A stretch of 64,000 bases of DNA from Actinophytocola sp036378875 (GTDB lineage Bacteria; Actinomycetota; Actinomycetes; Mycobacteriales; Pseudonocardiaceae): the NCBI RefSeq assembly GCF_036378875.1, contig NZ_DASUVO010000129.1, forward strand, positions 1 to 64,000, in the 5' to 3' direction. Below, piece by piece: positions 41,188-50,051 of this stretch. Made by a program: the position numbers and the translations under genes. Within the stretch, counting starts at the first letter, position 1. The number at the start of each line of letters is the position of its first letter. The notes beneath the pieces were generated by a model. It was not told where the DNA came from. It saw only the letters and a list, made by a program, of their open reading frames with translations, and made no database searches.

Positions 41188-41445
41188 ATGATCGTTCTGG
41201 AACTGGCCTTCGACGACGACCCGCGCCGGCTCGAGGCCCGGCCCGCCCACCGGGAGCGGCTCGCGGAGCTGCACGCGAACGGCACGCTCGTGCTGGCCGG
41301 ACCATGGGCCGACGACTCAGGCGCGCTGTTGGTTTTCGACGCCGAAATGTCCGAAGTAGACAAAGTGATGACCGAGGATCCTTACTACACCACGGAAGGC
41401 GTGCGAGTGCTCGGGCTACGCGAGTGGCGGCTGGTCGTCTCCTAG
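41188..41445 (+). CDS. YciI family protein
   Basis: An 85-residue single-domain protein of the YCII/dimeric alpha-beta barrel family: HRERLAELHANGTLVLAGPW and a DDSGALLVFDAEMSEV middle, with EDPYYTTEGV near the end. Family members are small dimers with proposed lactonase or isomerase activity; function here is unknown. The 3' end overlaps a convergent TetR gene by 30 bases. Confidence 0.85.
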   Translation: MIVLELAFDDDPRRLEARPAHRERLAELHANGTLVLAGPWADDSGALLVFDAEMSEVDKVMTEDPYYTTEGVRVLGLREWRLVVS

Positions 41446-42018
41446 ACGCGGCATCGCCTCGTGGATCAGCGCGAGCACCGTGGTCGTGAGCATGAGCCGC
41501 ACCTGGTCGCGGCTGAGTTCCTCGCGTACCAACCACTCCCGGCACGCCGCCTTCACCATGCCGCCGTACGAGCGCAGCACCGCGCGCAGTTGGGCGTCGC
41601 CGTCGATGCCGATCGCCTCCAGCATGCGGTCCGTCGCGATCTCGTCGGCGTCCGCCAGGATCTTCTCCACATCAGAGTCCCAGCCGCCGGCCGCCAGCCA
41701 CGCTCTGCCGTGCCGGGCAACGCCGTCGAGGAACCAGTCGATGGCCGCGGTCACCCGTGTCTCGAGCGGGCCGTCCGGCAGCTGCTCGACCGCGAACCGG
41801 GGGATGGTCACCAGCCGGCGCACCACCTCGAGGTACAGGTCGCGTTTGGTGCCGAAGTAGTGGTTGATCAACCCGCGGGCCACCCCGGCGTGCTGGGCCA
41901 GCTCGGTGGTCGACACCTCCGCGTACGGGTGCTCGCCGAACAGCCGGATGGCGGCGCCGAGGATCTGTTCGCGCCGTTCGTCCGGCTGCATGCGACGGGT
42001 CGGTGCGCGCATCCGCAT
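41416..42018 (-). CDS. TetR/AcrR-family transcriptional regulator
   Basis: A 200-residue regulator with RREQILGAAIRLFGEHPYAEVS, TTELAQHAGVARGLINHYFGTKRDLYLEV as HTH, and a helical C-terminal domain including DWFLDGVARHGRAWLAAGG. No divergent partner: upstream lies the iniR 3' end. Target genes are not evident. Confidence 0.88.
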   Translation of the reverse strand: MRMRAPTRRMQPDERREQILGAAIRLFGEHPYAEVSTTELAQHAGVARGLINHYFGTKRDLYLEVVRRLVTIPRFAVEQLPDGPLETRVTAAIDWFLDGVARHGRAWLAAGGWDSDVEKILADADEIATDRMLEAIGIDGDAQLRAVLRSYGGMVKAACREWLVREELSRDQVRLMLTTTVLALIHEAMPRLGDDQPPLA

Positions 42019-42134
42019 CCTCCCTCGTCGCAGGCTCGACTCTTGCCTCGTTCCCGAGCCCGCGCCTCGGTCGGGGCGCGGTCATTCCCCCGGTCGGTTG
42101 GGGAATGGTCAACGAACCGGGAGTATAGAGACGA

Positions 42135-44576
42135 TCAGTCGCGCACGCCCGGGCTGCCGACGAGCGTCCGCAGCCGGGACAGCAGTTCGCTGCGGCTGGA
42201 CGCCCCCAGCCGCTGCCGCATCCGCGCCACGTGGTGTTCGACGGTCTTCGCGGAGATGAACAGCCGGTCGCCCACGTCCTTGTAGGTCAACCCGGACACC
42301 ACCAGCTCCGCGACCTGGAGCTCCCTTTCGGACAGCGTCACCTCGGGTGCCGCGACCTTCGCGTCCGGCGAGTCCGGTGCCCGCCGCGCGGCGACCGGCT
42401 TGCCCTGCAACAGCCGCGCGCAGTCCAGCAACCGGACCATGGCCTTGCGGTCGGCCGTGCGGGTGGCGGCGCGGCCCGCGAGCCGTGCCCCGTCCCACGT
42501 GAACCCGGCCGCGTGCAGGCCCTGGGCCGCGTCCTCGACGGCGTCCGCGTCGACCTTGCCCGCGAGCAGGTCCACCCAGCACCGGCCGGCGTTGGCCAGC
42601 ATGCCGAACTGCTCGTCCTTCGCCGCCGCCCGAACCATGGCCTCCACGTGCTGCTCGGCCGCGTCCGGCTGGTCGGCCATCACGGCCGCGTGCAGCCCAC
42701 CCCACCACAGCGGGGTCGCCCACAGCGGCGGCTCGCCCAAGCCGGACAGCAGGGTCCGTGCCTGCGACAGGTGGGCGGCCAGCCGCACCTCGTCCCGCAA
42801 CCGCGCCGCGGCCACGGTCAGCTCACCGAGGGGCAGGATCGTGAACAGGTCCATGGGATGGCGCAGGAGCGCCTCGCCGGCCTGCACCCACGCACGCCCC
42901 AACGTGTTCGTGTCGCCCGCCCGCCTGGCCACGCCCAGCTCGATGGCCACCGCGAACAGCCAGTCGCGCGGCTCCAGGTGCGTGCCGCGCAGACCGTTCA
43001 GCTGCTCGGCCGCGGCGGTCAGGTTGCCCCGCAGCATGGTGATCCACGTGCGCAACAGCTGGTGCCGGGTGGCGAGCGGAGCGCCGCCGGTGCCGGCCGC
43101 GATGGCCCGGTCCAGCAGGGAGGTCGCGGTGCCCAGCTCGCCGTAGTGCAGTGCGAGCAGGGCGCCGAGGGCGGCCGGGCTGTCCGGCAGCAACACCCCC
43201 CGGCCGACCGGTTCGAGCAGCCCGGCGGCGCGGACCATCATCGACAGCGCGGTCGTCGGCGTGCCGGTCACCGACTCGTGCAGGCCACCGGCCATCAGCG
43301 TGATCGCGCTGGACAGCGACGTCGGCGGACCGTCGGACTTGGTCTCCGCGCGCAGCTCCCGCGCGTCCGCGAGGTCGCCGATGCCGAGCAGCCCGAGCGT
43401 GGCGAAGTGCTTGCCCTCCTCGATGCCCGACCACCGGTACAGCTGGGCGCTGCGGAACAACTGGCCCCGGTGGGCGAGTGCCGCCGCGGCGACGCCGGCC
43501 GCGTGCCGCCGGTCCGCCGCGGCCTCGGTGGTGATCACCTCGTCGGCGAGCCGCAGCGCGCCGTCCAGGTCACCGGCCAGCGCGAGTGCCTCGGCCCGGC
43601 GCGCCCCGACCTGCAGCGGCGGCCGGCCCGCGGTGACGGCCGCCTCGTACAGCTTGGCCGCGAGCGCCGGGTCGACGGACAGTGCCTCCGCGGCCGCCGC
43701 CTCGAACGCCCTCGCCGCGGCCGCGCCGCCGATGCCCGTGCCCAGCAGCGGCCGGACCAGCGCCAGCACCTGACCGCCGCGAGCCAGCTGCAGCTCGGCC
43801 AGCCGCTGCCGCATCCACGCCCGCCGCTCGACCGGGACGAGCACGCGAATGGCCCGCCGGGCGATGGGCAACAGGGCGCCCGCCGTGCCGACGAGCCCGG
43901 TGGCTCGCGCGGCGGCCACGATGTCGCTGACCGCCGCCGCGTCCCGTTCGAGCAGCTCGACCAGCAGGTCGAGGTGCAGGCCGATGCCGGCGTCGGCGGC
44001 CAGTAGGAAGGTCAGGACGTCCTCGTCGAGGCGGCCGAACTCGCCGCGGAACTCGGCGAGCGCGGCGACCGGCACCTCGAGCTTGCCGCCCTTGTACTCG
44101 GCCAGCGCACGGATCAGCCGGTCGACGAACGCCGGCACCCCGCCCGTCTCCGCGAGCACGAAGTCGGTCAGCGCGTCGGTGCGCCGCCCGGGCGGCAGGC
44201 ACGCCCGCACCTGGTCCTTGTTGAACGGCGCCGGCACCAGCTGCTCCGGCACCAGGTCGAGCAGCTCGGCGAGGCCCGCCGGCCTCGGCCACGGGCGGGC
44301 CGCCACGACCAGCCTGGTCCGGCTCGCCACGTCCCGCAGGCGGGCGAGGTCGGCGTCGTCGAGCAGGTGGGCGTCGTCGACGAGCAGCACGCCGTCGGTC
44401 GCGTCGTCGGGTGTGGTGTGCACGGGCGTCCCGGCGGCGCCGAGCGTCGCGCCGATGTGGTGCAGCAGCGTGGTCTTGCCGTACCCGCCGGGGGCGACGA
44501 TGCCGACGTGCGCACGCTGGTCGGCGGCCAGCGCGTCGAGGTGCCGCGCGGCGGCGTCGTCCAGGATCGGCGTCAC
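42135..44576 (-). CDS. iniR: IniR-type ATPase/LuxR transcriptional regulator
   Basis: An 813-residue LAL-like regulator. An N-terminal P-loop ATPase (VGIVAPGGYGKTTLLHHIG, GVLLVDDAHLLDD as Walker B, then LVVAARPW) is followed by about 450 residues of helical repeats and a C-terminal LuxR HTH (TLSERELQVAELVVSGLTYKDVGDRLFISAKTVEHHVARM). Size, architecture and its place next to iniBAC match the mycobacterial regulator Rv0339c (IniR), which activates iniBAC under cell-wall stress. The GTG start overlaps the Hsp70 stop (GTGA), so the two are co-translated. Confidence 0.82.
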   Translation of the reverse strand: MTPILDDAAARHLDALAADQRAHVGIVAPGGYGKTTLLHHIGATLGAAGTPVHTTPDDATDGVLLVDDAHLLDDADLARLRDVASRTRLVVAARPWPRPAGLAELLDLVPEQLVPAPFNKDQVRACLPPGRRTDALTDFVLAETGGVPAFVDRLIRALAEYKGGKLEVPVAALAEFRGEFGRLDEDVLTFLLAADAGIGLHLDLLVELLERDAAAVSDIVAAARATGLVGTAGALLPIARRAIRVLVPVERRAWMRQRLAELQLARGGQVLALVRPLLGTGIGGAAAARAFEAAAAEALSVDPALAAKLYEAAVTAGRPPLQVGARRAEALALAGDLDGALRLADEVITTEAAADRRHAAGVAAAALAHRGQLFRSAQLYRWSGIEEGKHFATLGLLGIGDLADARELRAETKSDGPPTSLSSAITLMAGGLHESVTGTPTTALSMMVRAAGLLEPVGRGVLLPDSPAALGALLALHYGELGTATSLLDRAIAAGTGGAPLATRHQLLRTWITMLRGNLTAAAEQLNGLRGTHLEPRDWLFAVAIELGVARRAGDTNTLGRAWVQAGEALLRHPMDLFTILPLGELTVAAARLRDEVRLAAHLSQARTLLSGLGEPPLWATPLWWGGLHAAVMADQPDAAEQHVEAMVRAAAKDEQFGMLANAGRCWVDLLAGKVDADAVEDAAQGLHAAGFTWDGARLAGRAATRTADRKAMVRLLDCARLLQGKPVAARRAPDSPDAKVAAPEVTLSERELQVAELVVSGLTYKDVGDRLFISAKTVEHHVARMRQRLGASSRSELLSRLRTLVGSPGVRD

Positions 44577-45961
44577 TCGTCGTCCTCGGGGTCGGGGTTG
44601 CGTCGTCGTCTGCGGGGCCGGTCGTTGGATTCTCTGTCCTCGTCGCTGTCGTCGAACTCCCAGGATCGTTCTTCGCGATCCAGCTCGTCGACGTCGGTGC
44701 CGCCGCGGGAGCGGCGGGTGAGTCTCGCCAGGCCCCGGGCGGGCGGGTCGAGCGGCGCGATCTCGACCGGTGGCCGAGGCGGCGGCGGGCCGACCTCGGC
44801 CACGTCTCCGACCATGTCGTCGAACCGCATCAGGTCGGTGACCGCGGGCGACGGGGTGACGGAACGGGCCACGGACAGGGGTTCGGCCCGCACGGTCGGC
44901 TTGGCGACTTTGCCACCGGCCAGCGCGGCACCGCGGGCGATGGCGGTCACCGGGTCCTGCACGCCGACCACGCGCACCCGCACCGCGGCCGTCACCAGCT
45001 CGGCGATCAGCGGCACGTGCGCGCAGCCGCCGACGAGGACGACAGCACGCAGCGCGTCCGTGTCCGCTCCGCTGCCCTGGATCGCCCGCTGCAGCACCCG
45101 GACGGTGTGCTCGACGACCGGGCGGATCAGGGTGTCGAAGGCCGTCCGCTGGAGCAGCACCGTGGCCTTCTTGGCACCCGGCGGCGTGGGGATGGTCACC
45201 GCGACCGCGGTCGACAGGCGCTCCTTGGCGTCCACGCACGCGGCGCGGAGCTGGACGAGCGCGGCCGGGTCGTCCGGCAGCTCGCCGAGCTCGGCGGCGG
45301 CGTGTTCGGCGACCAGGTCGTCGAACAGGTCCCCGCCCAGCACGTCCGGGCTGTCGGCGTGCGACCGCAGTTCGAACCCGAACGAACCGCGGCGCAGTAC
45401 GGCGGCCTCGAACCGGCTCGCGCCCAGTGAGTAGACCGCGATCTCCTGCCCGATCTCGAGCCGCTCGGTCGCGGCGTACGCCTCGGCGGCGGCGACCGGC
45501 CGGGGGAGCATGGTCAACTCCGGCAGGTTGAGGTCACGCAGCGCGGACTGGAGGACAGACCTTCTGTGCACCCCCCATCCGACTGGGTGGGTGACCACCA
45601 ACTGGCTCGCGGGGGCGCCCTCGTGTTCCTCGACCCTGTCGACCACCCAGGCCACGAGCGCGGCGGCCAGTGTCTCGGCCGGGTAGTGCTGGTCGCCGAG
45701 CGCCAGCGGCACCTCGTCCCCGATCCGGTCGAGGAAGTCACGGGCCACCCGGTCCGGGTTGGAGGCGCCCGCGCGGATCGCCGCCTCGCCGACCTCGACC
45801 GCGTCGTCGCTGGTCAGGTACAGCACGGAGGCGACCCCCGGCTGGTCGGTGGCCGCGTCGAGGGGCACGACCGCAGGCTCGCTCCAGCTGTCGCGCTGGT
45901 TGCGGCTCACCGCGGCGGTGGTGCGTGCGGTGCCGAGGTCGATCCCGAGGGCATAGGGCAT
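44573..45961 (-). CDS. Hsp70-like protein coupled to IniR
   Basis: A 462-residue actin/Hsp70-fold ATPase: LGIDLGTARTTAAV (phosphate 1), VGWGVHRRSVLQSAL, AAAEAYAATE, VYSLGASRFEAAV (phosphate 2-like), DVLGGDLFDDL, and VVLVGGCAHVPLIAELV (adenosine motif). There is no substrate-binding domain; instead a charged, disordered tail rich in Arg/Asp/Glu. It is transcribed divergently from iniB and overlaps iniR. This suggests a signalling or regulatory role with IniR rather than general chaperoning (inference). Confidence 0.85.
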   Translation of the reverse strand: MPYALGIDLGTARTTAAVSRNQRDSWSEPAVVPLDAATDQPGVASVLYLTSDDAVEVGEAAIRAGASNPDRVARDFLDRIGDEVPLALGDQHYPAETLAAALVAWVVDRVEEHEGAPASQLVVTHPVGWGVHRRSVLQSALRDLNLPELTMLPRPVAAAEAYAATERLEIGQEIAVYSLGASRFEAAVLRRGSFGFELRSHADSPDVLGGDLFDDLVAEHAAAELGELPDDPAALVQLRAACVDAKERLSTAVAVTIPTPPGAKKATVLLQRTAFDTLIRPVVEHTVRVLQRAIQGSGADTDALRAVVLVGGCAHVPLIAELVTAAVRVRVVGVQDPVTAIARGAALAGGKVAKPTVRAEPLSVARSVTPSPAVTDLMRFDDMVGDVAEVGPPPPRPPVEIAPLDPPARGLARLTRRSRGGTDVDELDREERSWEFDDSDEDRESNDRPRRRRRNPDPEDDE

Positions 45962-46234
45962 TGCGGGCGTTACCTCCGTCCGTCCGAGCCGCGTATGTCG
46001 TATCAGGGGACAGGCCCCGTAGGGCAACCCCCCGGTTGGGTTCGGGTTAGCCCCTAACCCCCTAATGAGTGAGTCATTGTTAGCCCTATGGGTCGAATCG
46101 ACAACTCGGAGTGATCCCCGATGTCCCCCGGCCCTGGTCGTTCCTATGTTGGTCGCCACACGGCACCGCCGCGTCGGCCCACGTATCGCTCCCGACCGCC
46201 GCCGAGTGCCAGACCGAATTCGCATTAGGAGAAC
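45962..46234. promoter_or_regulatory. Divergent iniB/hsp70 promoter region with inverted repeat
   Basis: About 270 bases separate the divergent units. A perfect inverted repeat GGGTTAG-CCC-CTAACCC lies at 46044-46060 and related GTTAGCCC words recur nearby at about 46080 and again after iniB. It is a candidate binding site for IniR or another stress regulator. Confidence 0.5.
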
Positions 46235-48040
46235 TTGTTGATCGCCAACACGCCTGAAGAGCCGCCAGCCGCGGCGCCAGTCGCTGCCTCGGCGGACGCC
46301 TCGGCCCAAGCCTCTGCCGAGACCTCTGCTCCGGCCGTCGACGGCACGGGTGAGTGCGCTCCCGGGACCCTGCAGGACTTCGTCATGAGCCTCATCAACG
46401 ACGAGGCCGCCAAGGCCGCCTACCTTGCCGACCCGCTCGGCGCCCTCAACAACGCCGGCCTGGCCGACCTGACGCCGGCCGATGTGCAGGAGGTCCTCCC
46501 GCTGGTGGCCGACGGCCTGCCGACCGACCTGTCGGCGCTCCCCGTGGGCGACCTCCCCGTGGGCGACCTTCCCGTTGGCCTGCCGACCGGCCTGCCGGCC
46601 CTGGGTGACCTCCCGGTGCCGAGCCTGAACGACCTGCCCGTCGACCTGCCGAGCATCCCGGTCGACCTGCCGGCCGTCGGCGACCTCGGCGCTCTGCCGG
46701 CGCTGGGTGGCCTGCCGAGCCTCGGTGACCTGCCGGCCCTGGGTGACCTGCCCGCCGTCGGCGACCTCCCTGTGGACGTGCCCTCGGTGGGCGCGCTCCC
46801 GGTGGTCGGCGACCTGCCCGTCGGTGGCAACCTCCCGGTGGACCTGCCGGCCGTTGGCGCGCTGCCCGCCGTCGGTGACCTGCCCGTCGGTGACCTGCCG
46901 GTGGATCTCCCGACCGGCCTGCCGGCTCTGGGCGACCTGCCGGTGGACCTGCCGACCGGGCTCCCGGCTCTGGGTGACCTGCCCGCCGTTGGCTCGCTGC
47001 CGGTGCTCGGCGACCTGCCCACCGGGCTTCCCACGGGTCTGCCCGCGCTGGGTGACCTGCCGCTCGACGTGCCGTCCCTGGACACGCCGCTCGGCGACGT
47101 CACCGCCTTCACGGACAGCGTCTCGGGCGTCATCAGCGTCGAGGCGGACACGGACCCGATCGACACGGCCACCGCGGCCGTGCTGAACAACGAGAACGAG
47201 GGTGGCGCGCCGACGGTGTCGAGCCACACCGAGACCGTGTTTGGCGACCTCGCTGCCGGCGCGAAGCTGGCACCCGAGGAGTTCGGCGGCTCTGTCGCCG
47301 GCAGCACGCCGGCCGCGGACCTCGGCGCCGGCCTGGTCGGCCACTTCGGTGGCGACGTCGGGGGCTGGGCCGGCGCCGACACGGTTGCCGGGGACGTCGG
47401 TGTCGGCGCCCTCGCGGGCCCGGAGGGCCTCGCGCTCGCCGCGGAGTCCCCGCTCGGCAACCTGTCGCTCAACTCCGACGGTGAGTTCGACATCCAGCCG
47501 GCGGACCCCGCCGACCTCCTGGACGTCGACCACCTCGGCAACACCGGTGACGCGGTCGCCGGCACCGTCGCCCACTACGTCTCCGCCGGTGCGGGCGTCG
47601 TGGCGGGCGGTGTCGACCAGGGCGCGGACACCCTGGGCGGCTACCTGACCGGCATCAGCTCGGTCACGGACACCGTCGAGTCCACCACGGACACCGTCAC
47701 CGACGGCATCCACACGGGTGGGGACCTCGTGTCCGAGCAGCTGACCAACCTGCCGACCACCGACGGCCTTCCGCTGCCGCAGCTCCCCGAGCTGCCGCAG
47801 CTGCCGGACGTCAGCTCGCACGACCTGCCGCAGGTGTCGGACGTGACCGGGCACCTCCCGGTCGACGTGCCGTCCCTGCCGGTGAACCTGCCCGACACGA
47901 GCGCGGTCACCGACCTCGTCTCGCACAACCCGGTGACCGACGTCGTCGGCGGTACCCCAGTGGGTGGGGTCGTCGACGGTGTGACGGGTCACCTCGACCA
48001 GGTCACCGACCACCTCGGTGACCTGCACCTGGGTCTGTAA
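46235..48040 (+). CDS. iniB: IniB-family protein with extended Leu-Pro-Asp repeats
   Basis: A 601-residue protein. After an Ala/Pro-rich lead the IniB N-terminal domain is clear (about residues 46-90: LQDFVMSLINDEAAKAAYL, DPLGALNNAGLADLTPADV). Then come about 200 residues of short repeats built from GDLP, VDLP and TGLP units, an Ala/Gly-rich Asp-containing region, and a C-terminal repeat-like part with further LPQLPEL and DVPSLPVNLP. Start is TTG 46235 or TTG 46238, with AGGAG at 46227-46231. Mycobacterial IniB is a Gly-rich stress-induced protein of unknown mechanism. Confidence 0.83.
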   Translation: MLIANTPEEPPAAAPVAASADASAQASAETSAPAVDGTGECAPGTLQDFVMSLINDEAAKAAYLADPLGALNNAGLADLTPADVQEVLPLVADGLPTDLSALPVGDLPVGDLPVGLPTGLPALGDLPVPSLNDLPVDLPSIPVDLPAVGDLGALPALGGLPSLGDLPALGDLPAVGDLPVDVPSVGALPVVGDLPVGGNLPVDLPAVGALPAVGDLPVGDLPVDLPTGLPALGDLPVDLPTGLPALGDLPAVGSLPVLGDLPTGLPTGLPALGDLPLDVPSLDTPLGDVTAFTDSVSGVISVEADTDPIDTATAAVLNNENEGGAPTVSSHTETVFGDLAAGAKLAPEEFGGSVAGSTPAADLGAGLVGHFGGDVGGWAGADTVAGDVGVGALAGPEGLALAAESPLGNLSLNSDGEFDIQPADPADLLDVDHLGNTGDAVAGTVAHYVSAGAGVVAGGVDQGADTLGGYLTGISSVTDTVESTTDTVTDGIHTGGDLVSEQLTNLPTTDGLPLPQLPELPQLPDVSSHDLPQVSDVTGHLPVDVPSLPVNLPDTSAVTDLVSHNPVTDVVGGTPVGGVVDGVTGHLDQVTDHLGDLHLGL

Positions 48041-48086
48041 ACGCGCCTTTCAGCCCAGAAAGAAGGGGTTAGCCCCAACCCCAGGA

Positions 48087-48120
48087 GGCCGGGGCCCACG
48101 CGTCACCGTGGGCCCCGGCC
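48087..48120 (+). terminator. Strong hairpin terminator after iniB
   Basis: Arms GGCCGGGGCCCACG (48087-48100) and CGTGGGCCCCGGCC (48107-48120) are perfect, with a 6-base loop, followed by CTCTTTC. It sits 47 bases after the iniB stop and before iniA. It should reduce read-through and make iniB more abundant than iniAC. Confidence 0.75.
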
Positions 48121-48133
48121 CTCTTTCACCCGG

Positions 48134-49987
48134 ATGGTTGAGCACGGCACACTCTTCCGAGTGAGGACTCCGCCCTGGCTCACCGTTCTCGACGACACCA
48201 TCGCGGCCTGCATCACCCATCACCGCTCTGACCTGGCCGGAAAGCTCGAGAAAAGACGTTCGTTACTCCTTGAGCCGAAGCTCCGGGTGCCTGTGATCGG
48301 CGAGCCGAACCAGGGTAAAAGTCAGCTCGTCAACGCCCTCGTGAACGCCGAAGTGTGCGCCGTGGGTGACGATGTGACCACAATCACGCCCACGACTGTA
48401 ACGCATTCGCCGACGGCCACGGCCGCTCTCGTGACGGACGTGCCAACGTCCGGCCGGCGCGCGATCGGGACGTCGAACGAGCCCACGAGGATCCCCGTGC
48501 CGGTCGAAGAGGTCGCCGCGCGGGCGCTGGTCAGCCAGCGCGCCGACGCGGAGATCCACGCGGAGGTCGGCCTGCCCCGCGAGCTGCTCGCCGCCGGTCT
48601 CGTGCTCATCGACACGCCCGCGGTCAACGGCAGCGGCCCGCTGCGCACCGCCAGCACGCTCGCCGCGCTGGCCACCGCCGACGCGGTGCTCATGATCTCC
48701 GACGCCACCGGCGAGCTGTGCGGCTCCGAGCTGGAGCTGCTCAAGCAGGTGTGCACGTTGTGCCCGGTGGTCACCGTCGTCCTCACCAAAATCGACATCG
48801 TGCCGCGCTGGCGTGCCGTCGCCGAACGAAACCGGGCCCGTCTCGCCGCCGCGGGCCTTCGGGTCAAGGTCGTGCCGGTGTCCGCGATGGTGCGACTCGC
48901 CGCTGCGAAGACCGGCGACAAGCAGCTCAACGAGGAGTCCGGGTTCGGCGAGCTCGTGCGCACGCTGTCGAAGGACGTGCTCGGCAACAGCGACGTGATC
49001 TACCGAGGGGCCACCGCGATGATGACCGCGCAGGCCACCCAGGCGTTGATGGGTCCACTGACCGAGGCGCTGACGGAGATCCGCAGCGGGGAACAGGGGC
49101 GGGCACAGACGCAGTACCGCGCCGCGCAGCACCGGCTCGACGAGCTGCGCCGGCGTACCTCCCGCTGGCAGACGATGCTGTCGGACGAGGTCGCGGACCT
49201 GATGTCGGACGTCGAGTATGACCTGCGCGACCGCACCCGCAAGATCGTCCGGGCGGCGGACGAGTTCTTCGACGCGGCGGACCCGGCCCGGACGTGGGAC
49301 GACTTCGCCGAGTGGCTGCGGGAGGCGCTGGTCGAGACCGCGGACGTGAACTTCGCGTGGCTCGTCGAGCGGTTCCAGTGGGTGGCGGAGAAGATCGCCC
49401 GGCAGGTCGCGCTGGAGGAGGCCGTGCCGGAGGAGTTCGCGACCGACGGGCTGATGGACCACGTCGGCGGGCTCGAACCGCCGAGGGTGGAGAAGTTCAC
49501 CGTCGGCCAGCAGCTGTTCGTCGGTCTGCGCGGGTCGTACGGCGGCCTGCTCATGTTCGGCCTCGCCACCACGATCGCCGGCATGCCGCTGATCAACCCG
49601 ATCTCGCTCGGCGCGGGCGCCGCGTTCGGCGCGAAGAGCATCTGGGACGAGCGGTCCGGCCGGCTCAAGCGGCGGCAGGCGGTGGCGAAGTCGACCGCGC
49701 AGCGGTACGTCGACGACTTCTTCCTGTCCTACGGCAAGGCCAGCAAGGACACCACGCGGCAGGTGCAGCGCAAGCTCCGCGACCACTTCCAGGCGGTGGT
49801 GGAACGGCTGCAGACGGGCATCGCCGAGCAGGCCAACGCCGCCAAGCGGGCCGCCGAGGCCGAGCTCGCGGAGCGCCGCAGGCGCAGCCAGGAGATCACG
49901 GCCGAGGTGGACCGCCTCGTCGTGCTACACCGGCGCATCCAGGCGCTGGTCGGTCAGGCCCCGCCGCCGAAGGAACTTACGGCGTAA
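48134..49987 (+). CDS. iniA: IniA dynamin-like GTPase
   Basis: A 617-residue bacterial dynamin-like protein. G1 is VIGEPNQGKSQLVNALVNA, G3 is LVLIDTPAVNGS and G4 is VLTKIDIV. Long helical stretches form the stalk (QYRAAQHRLDELRRRTSRW) and a hydrophobic paddle-like region follows (GGLLMFGLATTIAGMPLINP). Mycobacterial IniA remodels membranes and is induced by isoniazid and ethambutol. No good ribosome-binding site precedes ATG 48134; a GTG at 48161 is the alternative. Confidence 0.87.
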   Translation: MVEHGTLFRVRTPPWLTVLDDTIAACITHHRSDLAGKLEKRRSLLLEPKLRVPVIGEPNQGKSQLVNALVNAEVCAVGDDVTTITPTTVTHSPTATAALVTDVPTSGRRAIGTSNEPTRIPVPVEEVAARALVSQRADAEIHAEVGLPRELLAAGLVLIDTPAVNGSGPLRTASTLAALATADAVLMISDATGELCGSELELLKQVCTLCPVVTVVLTKIDIVPRWRAVAERNRARLAAAGLRVKVVPVSAMVRLAAAKTGDKQLNEESGFGELVRTLSKDVLGNSDVIYRGATAMMTAQATQALMGPLTEALTEIRSGEQGRAQTQYRAAQHRLDELRRRTSRWQTMLSDEVADLMSDVEYDLRDRTRKIVRAADEFFDAADPARTWDDFAEWLREALVETADVNFAWLVERFQWVAEKIARQVALEEAVPEEFATDGLMDHVGGLEPPRVEKFTVGQQLFVGLRGSYGGLLMFGLATTIAGMPLINPISLGAGAAFGAKSIWDERSGRLKRRQAVAKSTAQRYVDDFFLSYGKASKDTTRQVQRKLRDHFQAVVERLQTGIAEQANAAKRAAEAELAERRRRSQEITAEVDRLVVLHRRIQALVGQAPPPKELTA

Positions 49988-50051
49988 GCGGACCTCGCGG
50001 AGCGAACGATCGTTGTTCAGGACGGAGTCCGCGAGTGGGTGAGGGGGTTTC

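Noticed and set aside
46500..47060. CRISPR-like or tandem DNA repeat array
   Set aside because: The periodicity comes from protein-level GDLP/VDLP units in iniB; unit lengths and bases vary and the frame is continuous.
46420..47565. Long antisense open frame opposite iniB
   Set aside because: It is the Arg/Ser/Gly-rich mirror of the iniB repeats, with no ribosome-binding site or domain.
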